A program made the translations under genes and the position numbers. This document shows, piece after piece, positions 50,028 through 61,770 of a stretch of 64,000 bases of DNA; within the stretch, counting starts at the first letter, position 1; each line of letters begins with the position of its first letter. Under the pieces are notes generated by a model. It did no database searches and was not told where the DNA came from. It was given only the letters and a program-made list of their open reading frames with translations. This DNA is from Priapulus caudatus (taxonomy: Eukaryota > Priapulida > Priapulimorpha > Priapulimorphida > Priapulidae), in the NCBI RefSeq assembly GCF_000485595.1, contig NW_014577364.1:173205-237204 (forward strand). Reading direction: 5' to 3'.

Positions 50028-50070
<43 letters not shown>

Positions 50071-50173
50071 TATATACTACTATACTACATACTATATATA
50101 TATATATATATATATATACTACTACTAATAAACGTAAGTACGGACGTACCGTCCGGTCCGGTANNNNNNNNNN
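50028..50173. repeat. (TA)n tract and ten-N assembly gap
   Basis: TA repeat with TACTAC interruptions to about 50,130. A short palindrome-rich piece (TACGGACGTACCGTCCGGT) follows, then N at 50,164-50,173. The sequence resumes inside NCKX intron D-E, so the gap marks a join between two versions of the same locus. Confidence 0.97.
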
Positions 50174-50356
50174 TATATATATATATCTATATCTATATAT
50201 ATATATACTTGTATACACACGTTGTTATTCGCGTACTTTCAACCTGCTTTCTTTTCAAAACATATTGATTGTCCTTTTTTAATTTTATATAAGAGTACAT
50301 TATATCATTGTAATTGTGTAATTTATTAATATTCCTTATTTTACTTTCTTGCAAAG

Positions 50357-50453
50357 GCTTTCCTTTCACGATGCCGGATTTCGGGTGATGTTATCCAACC
50401 AATTCGACCCGAAGACCCGTATGAGAACTGCCTGCAGAGTCGTCATTATGGAG
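50357..50453 (+). CDS. SLC24A3/4-like: NCKX exon E, second copy
   Basis: Same splice sites and same peptide as 41,871-41,967. With exon D missing upstream, this copy cannot be entered by normal splicing unless exon D of copy 1 serves both. Confidence 0.9.
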
Positions 50454-50761
50454 GTACGATGCACAAATGCATGCATCTATCCGCTCTGGCCTTCAACTGC
50501 CACCCCACCCCTCCTTCACCACAAGCCTATAGCCTTTACGTTGGCATTATAAAACGGCTGGTTTCATATTGGAAGGGTATCACTAACGGAGGACTGCGCA
50601 CATAGATATCTCAGGGGCTACCAGAATATCACTGCTTATTTGATCGCCAGCTTGCGTACACATAATACGAACTGCTTTTAATTATACAAATACACCGTTT
50701 TAGTAGGACACCCTCGGGTGAGTTGTGGTTTGAGGATATAGTGCAAATTTCGTTACTGTAG

Positions 50762-50880
50762 AAACAACTGCTCCGGAATCAGAGTCGAGTTAGGCGGCTC
50801 TCCATGAAGAGCAATAGATGCTTCCAGCAGCTAAGCTTTGAAAGTGAGCTCGGCTCGTACACCAAGGCTGTGTATGGAAA
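50762..50880 (+). CDS. SLC24A3/4-like: NCKX exon F, second copy
   Basis: Same boundaries and peptide as 42,276-42,394; one synonymous change in the third codon (CTG). Confidence 0.8.
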
Positions 50881-51778
50881 GTAAGTCCAAGCGCCTACAC
50901 CACGCCGCCTCATTTGTACTCGGTCATCACCACAGAGATCATTTTCATAACATTTAATCACCACCACCATCATCATCAGCGTCATCACCATCATCATCAT
51001 GATCATCATCATCATCGTCATCATCATCATCGTCATCATCAGCATCAGCATCAGTATCATCATCAACATCATCTTAGTAATAATATTAATAAAAACAAAT
51101 AGTAATAATAAAAAATTAATTTCATCATCATCATAATCATCCTCATCACTGCTCCCACATCATTAGCAACACTGTGTTCACCGTAGTCGTGCCATTACCA
51201 TTATCATCATCGACTGTGTTCACCATCACACATATTTAATGTAAGCATCGTCTGAAATTCGTGGCAGCATTTTTCTTTGTCCGTGCTTACCCTGCTGTGT
51301 TTCGTTGGAGGCGATCATCCGCTCTGCATTTCGCTTGTAAAAATTAACTTGTTCCATTTTACGCTGCATCAGCAGCTTTTTCTCGTCAGCATGATGACTT
51401 AAGAAATACTAAACGTTTCGGTCTCGTTTACTCATCTCTAACACTGTCCCGTTTAATTAATAATTACTTAATTAATAATTATCAATAATAATTATTATTA
51501 TTATCATTATTATTATTATTATTATTATCTTAATTATTAATAATTATTAATTAATTATCCGTTATATGGATCTGAGAACTATAGACAGGATGGCGCCGGA
51601 AATGTATTTTCCAACGGTTCTGCCTTGTGTTGGCAACCTGCTCCGCCCCCGACAAGCATAGTTGAGATGCAATATCGTTGGTCTCGTCCATCGCAGGCAT
51701 TATCACGTGAAAGCGTAGGTGGTGCATTCAATATATCGCCAGCTTTGTGCCATCTCTCATTCGTCTATCTCGCTGCAG

Positions 51779-51840
51779 CATCACGACACCCGAAGCTGAA
51801 GTGCAAGCCTTCGACTCGTGGAAGAAAGTGCCTAAAGCGG
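51779..51840 (+). CDS. SLC24A3/4-like: NCKX exon G, second copy
   Basis: Identical to 43,292-43,353, including acceptor CGCTGCAG and donor GTAAGA. Confidence 0.8.
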
Positions 51841-53419
51841 GTAAGAGACACTTGTGTGGGTGTATAATACCAGGAATGAATATAATAGAGACCTATAGAT
51901 TATTATCTATAGAATAGATAATAGAAATCTTTATTATTCACTCCTGATAGTGCTCGTAGCCACCCGCCATGTGAACGTTTGTAGAAGCCGGAATGCTGAG
52001 ATGCTCCACATTCTGTCACCGTGTATAGATAGGGCTTCGTCTTTGAAAGAAAGGGTGACATTTTTTTCGCTAGGCAATATCGGCGAAGACAAGTTTTCCG
52101 ATCTTTATACACAGGCGACACCGTCTGGTATATACGTACGCAGAAGTCGCGGTGTGTGTCATCCGCCAAATAGTATACCTGGGTGCACGCGTGGTGCGCT
52201 TTTAATTAACAATGGCGTCTGACAAATATCGTGGATTGCCGTCTAGGTCATAGCAATTGCAACTCTGGTGTTGCCACCGTGATTACCGCTACTATTAATG
52301 CATTCGAACAGTCTGTGTGTTTGAGGGATACCACACAATGCCGCATATATACAGCTTTAAGAGCTATTACACATAAACGAGGTACGCTGCAAAGCGTTAT
52401 AGGTAACCATATCGATTGCTTGATTATTTTATTGCGAGTCGTTGGCTAATTAAAAGCAGGACGACGCCCCTGTATCTGAACTCCGTCACTGGACTGCCGT
52501 CAAGTAACAGTCCACCCCCCCACCCCACACATACACATTTGCTTTCCCGTAGCTGTGTAATGTGTGAAGTGAGGACGCCACTATATGAGCTGCATCTGTA
52601 AACTGGGTGCGGCATCTCGGCAGATTTAGTAATGCGCTCACGTCTGAGCTTGACAAACGAGCGTTGTACGTACGCGGTCACTGCGCATTCGCCAGCCGGT
52701 GAGCATTAGAGCATTTTACAGCATTAGAGCTGCTTGCTCTATTGATTTATGTACGCATCGGCCTGCCAGCGCCGGCACGCGAGGATTTGAACAAATTAAG
52801 CGTAATCACTAAAACTAACTAAGAAAACTGCTTTCTGGAACGCTCGAATATCATGAAGCCGTGTCTGAAATTCGCAAGCTAGCACAGCGCGGCATTGCTT
52901 CGTAGGATGCAGAACTTATTATAGTTGGCAAGGCGGGATGTAGAATAGAGAGAGCACAGCGATTACATAAATGCGGTTTGCGGACAGGAAGGGCGAGTGA
53001 TCTTTGCCCCGAACACGCATTGAGATTCTTGCTGTATCACGTGATGGCGCTTCTATTCACCACCTCACCACGAGAGCAGATGGGTCGCAGGGGTGCTTAC
53101 CACATTGTAGCATCTTCCCACCGGCCTACCCACCATTAAATGCGTGATTCGCTAATTAGCATTTCGTTATCGTTTTTGGGTCGAAAAGCGTCACTGTGCG
53201 TACCTGCGCAGGCTACCTAGGCTACCTAGGCTGCGTGCCTACCTAAAGGCTGGTGCGCAGACAGCGAAATAAGTCTATTCGGTATAAGAACTTTCCGAAG
53301 CAGATAAACAAATTTACTGCTTTTGTCGGAGTAGGGTCAGGGTTTGGTTAATAATTCTTATAACACATAAAACTGACTGCACTACAATTTATGTTTTTAT
53401 TTTATTTATTTTAACAAAG

Positions 53420-53586
53420 ATGGCGCCGTGGAGATGGTAAAGTGGGTCGTCTGTTGGCCTCTACGGGCCATTCTCTTTATCACTGTGCCCGACTGCAGAA
53501 AGCGACGCTGGGAAAAGTGGTTCATTGCAACGTTTATGCTATCAATTTTTTGGATTGCCATCTTCTCATACGTTATGGTGTGGATG
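53420..53586 (+). CDS. SLC24A3/4-like: NCKX exon H, second copy (Ala to Val)
   Basis: Same length and splice sites as 44,824-44,990. One missense change: MVKWVVCWPL here, MVKWAVCWPL in copy 1 (GCC to GTC). A conservative change at the start of the helix, typical of an allelic variant. Confidence 0.95.
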
Positions 53587-53867
53587 GTGAGTTGACAAGT
53601 CAATATATCTGTAATGTTAGATAACATATTGATTGATATTTTTACCTTAACATGGTGTGGTCGCTTCGTTGAGAAAGGCTCGCTTTTCTTCGTTTCCAAC
53701 CCCCTAATTGTGCCGCCGGTTTTAATGAGAGCAAAGTCGTGACAATAGACCAATAAAAAAACCGAAGTTCTTTTGTCATCTCAGCTTACGGCCGGTGCGT
53801 TATTGTCAACGACAGCGTATGCGCGGGCAATTCTATCCTGATGCATTCCTTTATTGTTTATACCTAG

Positions 53868-53982
53868 GTGATGCTCATAGGATTTACCCTGGGCGTTCCC
53901 GACAGCATAATGGGCATTACGTTCTTGGCAGCTGGCACAAGCATACCTGACGCTATCGCTAGTCTAATCGTAGCAAGGAACG
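53868..53982 (+). CDS. SLC24A3/4-like: NCKX exon I, second copy
   Basis: Identical to 45,272-45,386; carries the GTSIPD motif of the alpha-2 repeat intact. Confidence 0.96.
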
Positions 53983-55108
53983 GTGAGGACGTCCCTCAAG
54001 TGCTCCTCCTGTTGTCGCGTAGATTGAAACCAACGGTCCGGCGGAAACAGAAGTGGTGTTTGGCTGTGCAATTGGTGGCCCGAATCCTGTTAATAACGCT
54101 AATAGAATTTTAAAAAAAAGAAAGAATTTTAAAGCGCGTGTAGAATTTCTTTGATTCCATTCGGAAATTTCTCCATGGCTGGCACGATTACAGTTGATGT
54201 GATTGCAGCCGTATACGTCGAACTCATTTTATCTCGTGTTCATAACACTGATCACGTTTTCAGTTAGGTAACTGTGTTTTACATTTCCGTGAATTTTTAC
54301 ATAAAAGTGTTTCATTCAATTAATAATTGCAAAGGCATTAATTTTGAATTGTGGGTAGCATTTTAATAAAGTGCAACGAGACGTATACATTAAATTATTA
54401 AGGTTAGATCACATGCATTTGCAGAAATTACATCAGAGAGTCATGACATGTTTCATGAAGAAGGTAAACTAGTTATTTAGAGTTATTTATTCATGGCGCT
54501 TATTCTCCTTGCAAAATTCGATCCACTTGCCATGCGTCTAGGTCTTGTAATTTTATCTGTACTTCCTGTATGTCACGTTACATAAATGCTGTCCCGCGTT
54601 TCAAATTCTAATTTCTCTTTATTGCCATTTATTGACCTAATGGAACTAGGTTTCAATCTTGCGGTGGCTGCATCGCTTACTCATGGTCAAACATCAATAT
54701 TTTCCATGCATCATGGATCAGCGCTAGCAGCAGTCTTTATCACGCTTTTTAACGCCATACCCTCCCGCCATTACCATTCGGTTCGCTGTGTATCAAACAA
54801 GTCGGTTTGAGCAACCCGCAAGAGATATGATGCATAAAATGTAACATATAACATGAAATCTCAGCGGATGTAACACACACCCTCGCACATTCCCACCCAT
54901 CACTGTAAACCGTTCTTATGACTATAGAACGCATTAAGAGCCATACGGGGATGTTTTTAGAAATCGTGAATTCTAGATGTAGCGGAGTGCTGCTGCTCCG
55001 AACCGTAACGTGAGTGGACGCATTTTGTTTGTTTATACAGACGCCAAATGTGCAATAGCGCAGGTGCCATTCGTGTATGTAATTTTACGTGTGTGAATGT
55101 GTTTGAAG

Positions 55109-55221
55109 GTCTCGGGGACATGGCGGTATCGAACAGCATTGGAAGCAATGTCTTCGACATTCTCATAGGTCTGGCTACTCCGTGGTTCATGCAGACCGCC
55201 CTGATCTCGCCTGGTAGCTTC
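55109..55221 (+). CDS. SLC24A3/4-like: NCKX exon J, second copy (Leu to Phe at donor)
   Basis: Same as 46,519-46,631 except that the last base is C instead of G. The final codon becomes TTC and the donor context changes from TTG|GTACGT to TTC|GTACGT, slightly weaker. SNVFDIL is intact. Confidence 0.95.
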
Positions 55222-55773
55222 GTACGTATATCGATTGTCTGCTCATCAAAGGCGAAAAATCGTTGAGCACATTGTTGCGCCCCTCCCCATCACACACTCG
55301 CACTCACGCACGTACGCACGCACGCACGCACACGCACACAAACACAAACACAAACGCATGTGCGCGTGCACGCTCGCGAACATAGAAGTGAAGAGAGAAC
55401 TCTATGCTCGCGAACAGACGCCCACAGAAGTAGACGCTCCCGCACGCACACGCGTCTGTGAACACATGCGCTTGCGTGCTTACTTGCATACGAAGACGGT
55501 AATAAGCGGCCACATATATTAGCCACATTGATCACAAGCCCATTAAATTGTCTGCTGAGACGCCACAGTACTATCTACGCCCTGTTATCGCCTGCGCTAA
55601 ATAATCTCATTATTACGTAGTCATTATAAGTATTAATTATAATGCCATAAGCAACTACGTAGTCCCATCGAACGTTGATGATGATGACACAGCGCTATTG
55701 CGTTGTGTCGGTCTCTTTGGATATCGTTATTTATTGTTTAATTGTTAATTAATTGTTATTTATCTAATTACAG

Positions 55774-55839
55774 GTACACATCAACAGCCGTGGACTAATC
55801 TACTCGGTGATGCTGCTGTTTCTAACCGTGGCCTTCACG
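55774..55839 (+). CDS. SLC24A3/4-like: NCKX exon K, second copy
   Basis: Identical to 47,194-47,259, acceptor and donor included. Confidence 0.94.
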
Positions 55840-56345
55840 GTTAGTTTGGCTTTCTTTGAATTGAATTCTTAAAAGCAGGATGCTCGAATGCATGCGTAGA
55901 AAATGTTCTTGCTATAACATCAACTCGTACTTTAAAATTTTACGATTTCTCAGTGAGTGCTCTTGTTTAGCATCATTAAAAATAAGTCGCGCCTGGCAGT
56001 TTGTGGAAACATTTTTCTATCCAAGACATTTAAAGCGTTTCAAGTTCACGGCCAAAGGAGCTTTTTCAAAATCCTCTTCTTTCATTAGCTATTGATGAGA
56101 GTCGTTAATTATACGCAGATTAATCTTATTTCCATCGCTGAGCAGCTTGATAATCCTATTTGTTTATCGCTGTTTTGCGGATATTTAGCGTGTACAGTAA
56201 CAATATTTCCCGTTGCTACAGCGATAGTTGATGAATAAATACCATGAGATGTACCATGATGCGTACCTGATGCGGGTTCCGTGTCCGTATTGTCGTCCTC
56301 GCGACGGCTTGTGTTCGTGTACGTTCCTATATTGTATGTTCTAAG

Positions 56346-56440
56346 TTGTATGCTGCTGTGTGTCTGCGTATGCGTTGTATGTTGCTGTATGCTGCTCCGT
56401 GTCTGCGTATGCGTTGTATGTTGCTGTATGCTGTTGGCTG
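56346..56440. repeat. 39-bp minisatellite, short allele (about 2 units)
   Basis: Two units of the intron K-L minisatellite remain, against about 12 at 47,766-48,270. The flanks are the same. Confidence 0.92.
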
Positions 56441-56563
56441 TGTGTGTTTTATTCTGTCGTCTATGTACGTCTTGGAGGTTGTTGTGTCATGCATAACGGG
56501 TGTATAGGTTTTGCGTAGTCGCCGCGTCGCTAGTTCATGCTGCTCTTGTCGCGTCCTCACCAG

Positions 56564-56710
56564 ATACTCACCATACACCTGAATCGGTGGGAGCTGAGCA
56601 AGAAGGTCGGCGTGATTTTCATGCTCGTGTACGCCGTCTTTCTCACCTTCTCCGTCATGATCGAGTTCAACATGTTTGGCTTCGTCAACCCACCGATGTG
56701 CATCGAGTGA
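56564..56710 (+). CDS. SLC24A3/4-like: NCKX exon L, second copy
   Basis: Identical to 48,395-48,541, ending in TGA after NPPMCIE. Confidence 0.96.
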   Translation: MLTIHLNRWELSKKVGVIFMLVYAVFLTFSVMIEFNMFGFVNPPMCIE

Positions 56711-57453
56711 GAAGATGCGCACTGCACGAGAGACGGAGACTGGGCCAGGCTCCAATACGATGGAATCTGATACAGCATTGGAGGGACAGAAATGGGCAAT
56801 CGGGAGCTATGTGTACATGAAGATGAACCATAAGAGCAGCATATGGGTATATTCGAGGTCGTTATACATAGAAAGCCCATTAAAGGCTATCGTGTGCGCG
56901 TAGGCACGAGTTTAAAAACCTCTGTAGCAAGCTTTAAACTTCCCAAGCAAACGTTGTTAGTTCCTCGGTGGACGGGGTTCCAACGCCATCTATGAATACC
57001 TGAAAGCACAGTTTAAATGCCAGAACAGTGGCATGTAAAACGCTTTCGGTGGGAAGCGCCGTTTTCTCTCTCAATATATTTACTTGTTAATGTCCCTGTA
57101 GTAATCATAACGCAAAAATAGCAAGTATGCGACTTTACCATGCTAGCCTGCTAGGAGTCAGGTCTGAACAACTTGAGATGCGAATCTGCGTTGAAGTTCG
57201 TGCGCTTGAAATATCCGCGCGGTGGCGCCACTAAACGACTAAACATTTACTGGCCGATGCATGCTCCTGTAGCGCATTGCCATGCTGCGTTGCTGATTTG
57301 AAATGTCCTTGGGGGAAATTATTTATTGTTAAACCTAAATGGGAAATTTTCTTGTAATTATGATTGTTTGAAATGCGTGGTAACTTATTAATGTAAAGAG
57401 GAAACTTTTGATCTATGTGTATGTGACGTAGCACAGAATTACTGGTTCGACAA

Positions 57454-57459
57454 AATAAA
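57454..57459 (+). promoter_or_regulatory. Possible polyadenylation signal (copy 2)
   Basis: AATAAA about 745 bases after the stop codon, followed within 30 bases by a T/G-rich run (GTGTCTGTTTTTTGTTG) that could be the downstream element. Copy 1 reads AATAAT at the same place. Not proven to be the used signal. Confidence 0.35.
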
Positions 57460-58204
57460 ATACAGTGTCTGTTTTTTGTTGACTATATTATTATTATGAT
57501 TATGATTATGATTATGATTATGATTATGATTATGATTATTATTATTTATTAGTTGCTGTTAGGGGGACATAGCTTGGCAATACGAAAACACAGTATGCAA
57601 GGTAAACGACATTCATTGGAACAAACTCTTGAGTATGTAGCTTTGTGTAAACATAGTTGCATGGTTACAAATGTTAGTACAGTACATGTGTATTAGTACT
57701 TGTAAAAGCACGGTGTCGGCTAGCTCCAAGAAACGGTATTGCTAGGGTTAGAATATAGACAATCCGTCGCACAGCCTGGTCGGGCTAGGTGTCGGCATGC
57801 ATACACCCGCCATCCATACATGCGTCAATGTATCTAAAGCCGACACCCGCTGCAGTATTCGCTCCAAACCATGTTTTTAAGTATAGTGCTGTATAAACGC
57901 ACGCGAGCATTTTCGTCTAGATTATTGCTTATCACCGTGCCTGCAGTTATTAAATGCATCTTTGCAACCAATCAGAATGGCGCGTCGGGATTTCGTGAGG
58001 CGAATGCGACGGGATCCTTCTTTGAGCCAGCATGCGACGGGATCCTCCTTTGAGCCAGCATACGTGCCGAGCATTGGGCTATTATGGAGATGTTATTATG
58101 ATAGTGAGCGCTAACACTTCATACCTATATATTCACTGTTATACTGTTATGTAGCGCTGTAGTCATTTTCTTGCTAATGAGATCATTATAATCTTTAATG
58201 ATAT

Positions 58205-58384
58205 ATATATATTATATATATATTATATATACAGTATACATACATAGTATATATATATTATATACTACATATAATATATAAATATACTTATAAACTGCGG
58301 GATAGACCCGCGTGGCCCGGGGAAATCAGTGGCGTTACTCAGTGGTGACTCGCATTATTAAACGAAATACCCAAAAAAATCTAA
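58205..58384. repeat. TA-rich tract at the right edge of copy 2
   Basis: TATATA/TACATA sequence to about 58,290, then unique sequence. The palindromic-looking CGCGGGATAGACCCGCG-type words fall near 58,295-58,315. Confidence 0.8.
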
Positions 58385-58560
58385 CTATCTACCTATCCAT
58401 TCCATCCATCCATCCTGCAATTCTATGCCATCTCATCCCATCCATCGCACCGCATCCCATCCATTCCCATATTCCATCCCATCCCATCTGCATCGCCATC
58501 TCTTCCATGCCATGCCATGCCGATGCCGCCATCCTACCCATCGCACGCATCCACCATCGG
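58385..58560. repeat. (CATCC)n-like degenerate tract
   Basis: CATCC, CATCT and CATGC units with CCATTC interruptions. The Ile/Pro/His frames are artefacts. Confidence 0.9.
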
Positions 58561-58728
58561 CTTTCCTCTACGGCTGCGGAGTTCGCTATGTAGTTATGCG
58601 AGTCGAAACTAATTCGGCCGAACAACTTTTATACTATAGATACTAGATAGATGCTATTATACTTGACACCAGTATTGTTTTATATTTTTTCAAAAGGTTG
58701 CCTTGGTATCGTGTCGATTGATCTATTC

Positions 58729-58825
58729 TGATGTGTGAGTGTGTGTGTGTGTGTGTGGTGTGTGTGTGCTTGTGTGGTTGTGTGGGTGTGTGTGTGCGTG
58801 TGTTTGAGAGAGAGAGAGAGCGGTA
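58729..58825. repeat. (TG)n and (GA)n microsatellites
   Basis: A TG-rich run followed by (GA)7. TG-rich words continue loosely to about 58,890. Confidence 0.92.
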
Positions 58826-59344
58826 TGTTTTGCCGCGTGTATCGCGTCTGCGCGTATGGTGCGTGGCCGTGTGTATGTATGTATGTGTGCGGTGTATAAT
58901 GCTGGCGAGGCCTGGTGCCTGCGTTGGCGTGGGTTTGCGGGCTGCTTCGCTGTTCGCGGGTGATCGTCTTGTACCATCGCGCGGAATAACACCGCGTTGA
59001 CTATATTAGCCAAATTTGCTTTATAAATCTAATTAGTTCAAGCTATAGCATTGAATGCCCAAAAATACCTATCACTGTAATTGGCATGACGACGAATGTG
59101 TTGTCCAAAATATCATGTCTACGCACCGTACGTTTTGTTGTGTGTATGTGAGCAGGTTCTATATACATGTGTTATGCATTATGCGTATATTTTAGATGTA
59201 TATGCAGTATGTATATCAGCTTGATCAGATGTATATTAATTCACATTATATATAAACGATAAAAGAATATTAATGTGTAGCGCCGATATTACGAAAGCCT
59301 CCTTTACTTGAAATATAATTTACACTAAATGATACGATCTCTCC
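58826..59344. other. Non-coding stretch
   Basis: Nothing recognised. Confidence 0.55.
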
Positions 59345-59490
59345 ATGTCATATATAATATATATATATAATATATATATATATATTATATTATATATATA
59401 TATATATATATATCATAATAATATATATAATATATATATAATGTATATATACATATATATAATATATATATACATATATATATATAATAC
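59345..59490. repeat. (TA)n tract with hairpin potential
   Basis: Alternating TATATA and ATAATA blocks, self-complementary throughout. Confidence 0.92.
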
Positions 59491-61140
59491 ATTATGTAGG
59501 AACTGTATAGTGTAATGTTAATCTGAATATACGATTGTACATATATGGTTACGTTCGAATAGTAATGTATAATAATTATTACAAATGCTTGGCGAAATAC
59601 TTAATCTCTGTGATGTGTCGAACAATGCGGATACGGGGAACTTTATGTTACAATCCGAATTACATCTAAGCAAATTTTATAGCTGTGTAAATGATTTGTG
59701 GCTGCAAGTACTGTGAACTAATTCCCTAATCAGCATTGTGACATGGGCGTAGACGTGTGCATTTGACTGGCTAAGTCCGTCTGTTAGCTGAAATGTGATT
59801 CCTAATGAATCCATTTCAAACGGATTTGATCTTGCTCTGCAATTTCGTAGTTGTGATAAATAAAAAAACGCCGCTATTGTTACTACTACCTATTGCGCAT
59901 CTTTTAATTATAGTTTATATTCTCATTACTAGGTATGTGTATTGTAAAAATACGAGTAGGCCCTACTGGCCTGGGTTAGCCTGGCCGCTATACCAGCTAG
60001 GAGGCTTCATACATCCTACATCGATAGATAAAGTAAAAAGCCGTTCTTCTACTATTAATTCTGGATGTGTCGGCATTCGGACTATTATGTAAGGCGTATG
60101 TAGTCCATTTCATGGCCGCTCCGTCGCATGTTATTTGTTTTGAACATTTACTGATGATTGATAGCTAGGAACATTCGTGTATCTCAGTAGTATTAGTTCA
60201 TTTTTATCGCTCAGCGTTTATGTTTGTTCACGTTTTGACTGATGACGATGTATGTTGCTCTACGAAATCTTCTCCTTCTATATCTAACATCCATTTACTG
60301 CGACATAGCAAGAAATAATGATCAGTAAAAACGAATCGTTTACTTTTATCATTATTGAGATCGTTGCACGCTGTTACAGGTATATGAAGAATATAAAAAC
60401 AATCAGTTGTGATGTTTAATATATTGGAACTGTTGTCGTTTCATCTTCTTATATCATTGAAAGTCGGATGAGCTTACTCTCGAAATCGTTCTGTCTTGAG
60501 ACAACGGGTAAATCACGCCTTTAACCTCACTCACAAACGAATACACAATTACCTCTCCGTCACCCTGAGCCGTTAATTCACCTTGTCCACACATGAATGG
60601 AGGTCCCTGAAATGTAATGTAGAACTGAAAGTAAGAAGCGAACTGAAGCTAGCGTGAACCGAAGCACAGTCGATCGCTACGTGAGCGAGTGTATGTCTGT
60701 TCGATACCCACACGGTTACCAACCTTCGTAGCTCGCGATGGTAAACATGAAGTAATGAACTAATACAATTAAGTACAGTTAATGAAACTAAGGCAATACA
60801 TCTGTAGTTTTGCCATCTCTATGGCCTATCACAAGAGATCACCCGACACAGCGACCTATGGTCCCCACCGGTAGTCGGGAGCTAAGGTCTCCGACGGAAG
60901 AGAGTGGTATGTGTGTGGCTAAACTCACATTGCGCGTAGGGGCCTAATATTTTCCACACTAAGGTATATCTTTAAAGTTTTGAGCAGGTACTAATTGCGG
61001 TATAAATAACTATTAATTAGTGTAATATAGGGTATGTTCAGATGAATCGGCCCTTTATCCTGCTGATTATTTTCCTAAGTTATACGATATACTAACGCCA
61101 ACCAAATCAAATGCATATACACGTGCATAATTTCATTCTT
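59491..61140. other. Intergenic stretch, no gene recognised
   Basis: AT-leaning DNA downstream of NCKX. The longest open frame (59,805-60,092) is Leu/Ile-rich and resembles nothing. I see no tRNA or other RNA gene. Confidence 0.55.
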
Positions 61141-61770
61141 AGTTGCGGGGAATTGAGATGTCGTGAGGAGAGGGCGTCAAAGAATGGACAAAGTGAGGAA
61201 TTGGGATCATTTTTTTGCTTCAATTTACGCTAGAGTTTGCACTCTATATTTCAAACGTACAATCTCAAGTAAATATTATTACTGTTAGCAGATATAGACA
61301 TGCGCGCACAAAGATCTGCCGCTATTGCAAGGATGTTAGTGACACTGGGCAGTTGCAGCTATTAAATTGAGGCATTCGAATTTTGATGGTTTATATCAAA
61401 TAATTCGGGAGTGTGCGCTCTTTGGTTGAAACGAATCATTTCAACAAAATTCTATATATGTCTTTGGGCGTTAAACAGTATTTTACAGACACAATACTAG
61501 CGCCACCCAACGGCATAGAAACTGATAAAGCTTTTCAGTCAACGTTGCGGGGAATGGAGATGCAACAAAGCTATGGAGTCTTTGAAATATTACAGAGAAA
61601 TATTTGGAATCGAAATCTTTCGCATTAAAACATCACGCGAATCTATGCTCTCCAATTTGAACGTATAATCTCAAGAAAATATTATTATGTTTAGCATATA
61701 TTAATCATGCGCGCATAGATATCTGCCACCATGAGCAATTCCACATTGCAAGGAAGTTAGTGACACAGAT
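61141..61770. repeat. Diverged tandem repeat, period about 402-421 bases, two copies
   Basis: Three anchors recur in order: GTTGCGGGGAA at 61,142 and 61,544; AATCTCAAG plus AAATATTATT at 61,261 and 61,667; TTGCAAGG plus GTTAGTGACA at 61,325 and 61,746. The intervening sequence is less similar. No coding potential. Confidence 0.7.

Larger units (their letters stand above)
41688..50030 (+). repeat. 3' NCKX tandem segment, copy 1
   Basis: Contains introns D-E (part) to K-L, exons E-L and about 1.5 kb of 3' flank. It recurs at 50,174-58,204 at near identity. Both copies begin and end in TA-repeat sequence, and a ten-N gap lies between them. Coordinate offsets step from 8,486 to 8,596 to 8,580 to 8,169 as indels accumulate. 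Confidence 0.95.
50174..58204 (+). repeat. 3' NCKX tandem segment, copy 2
   Basis: Starts in the TA tract of intron D-E, so it has no exon D. It then follows copy 1 through exons E-L and the 3' flank. It differs by a 411-base VNTR contraction, a 109-base insertion at 53,135-53,243, microsatellite length changes and scattered substitutions. Non-coding content otherwise equals copy 1: (CAT)n at about 50,955-51,076, ATT tract at 51,450-51,560, hairpin at 51,868-51,949, shortened VNTR at 56,346-56,440. Unique sequence resumes after a TA tract at about 58,205. Confidence 0.95.
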
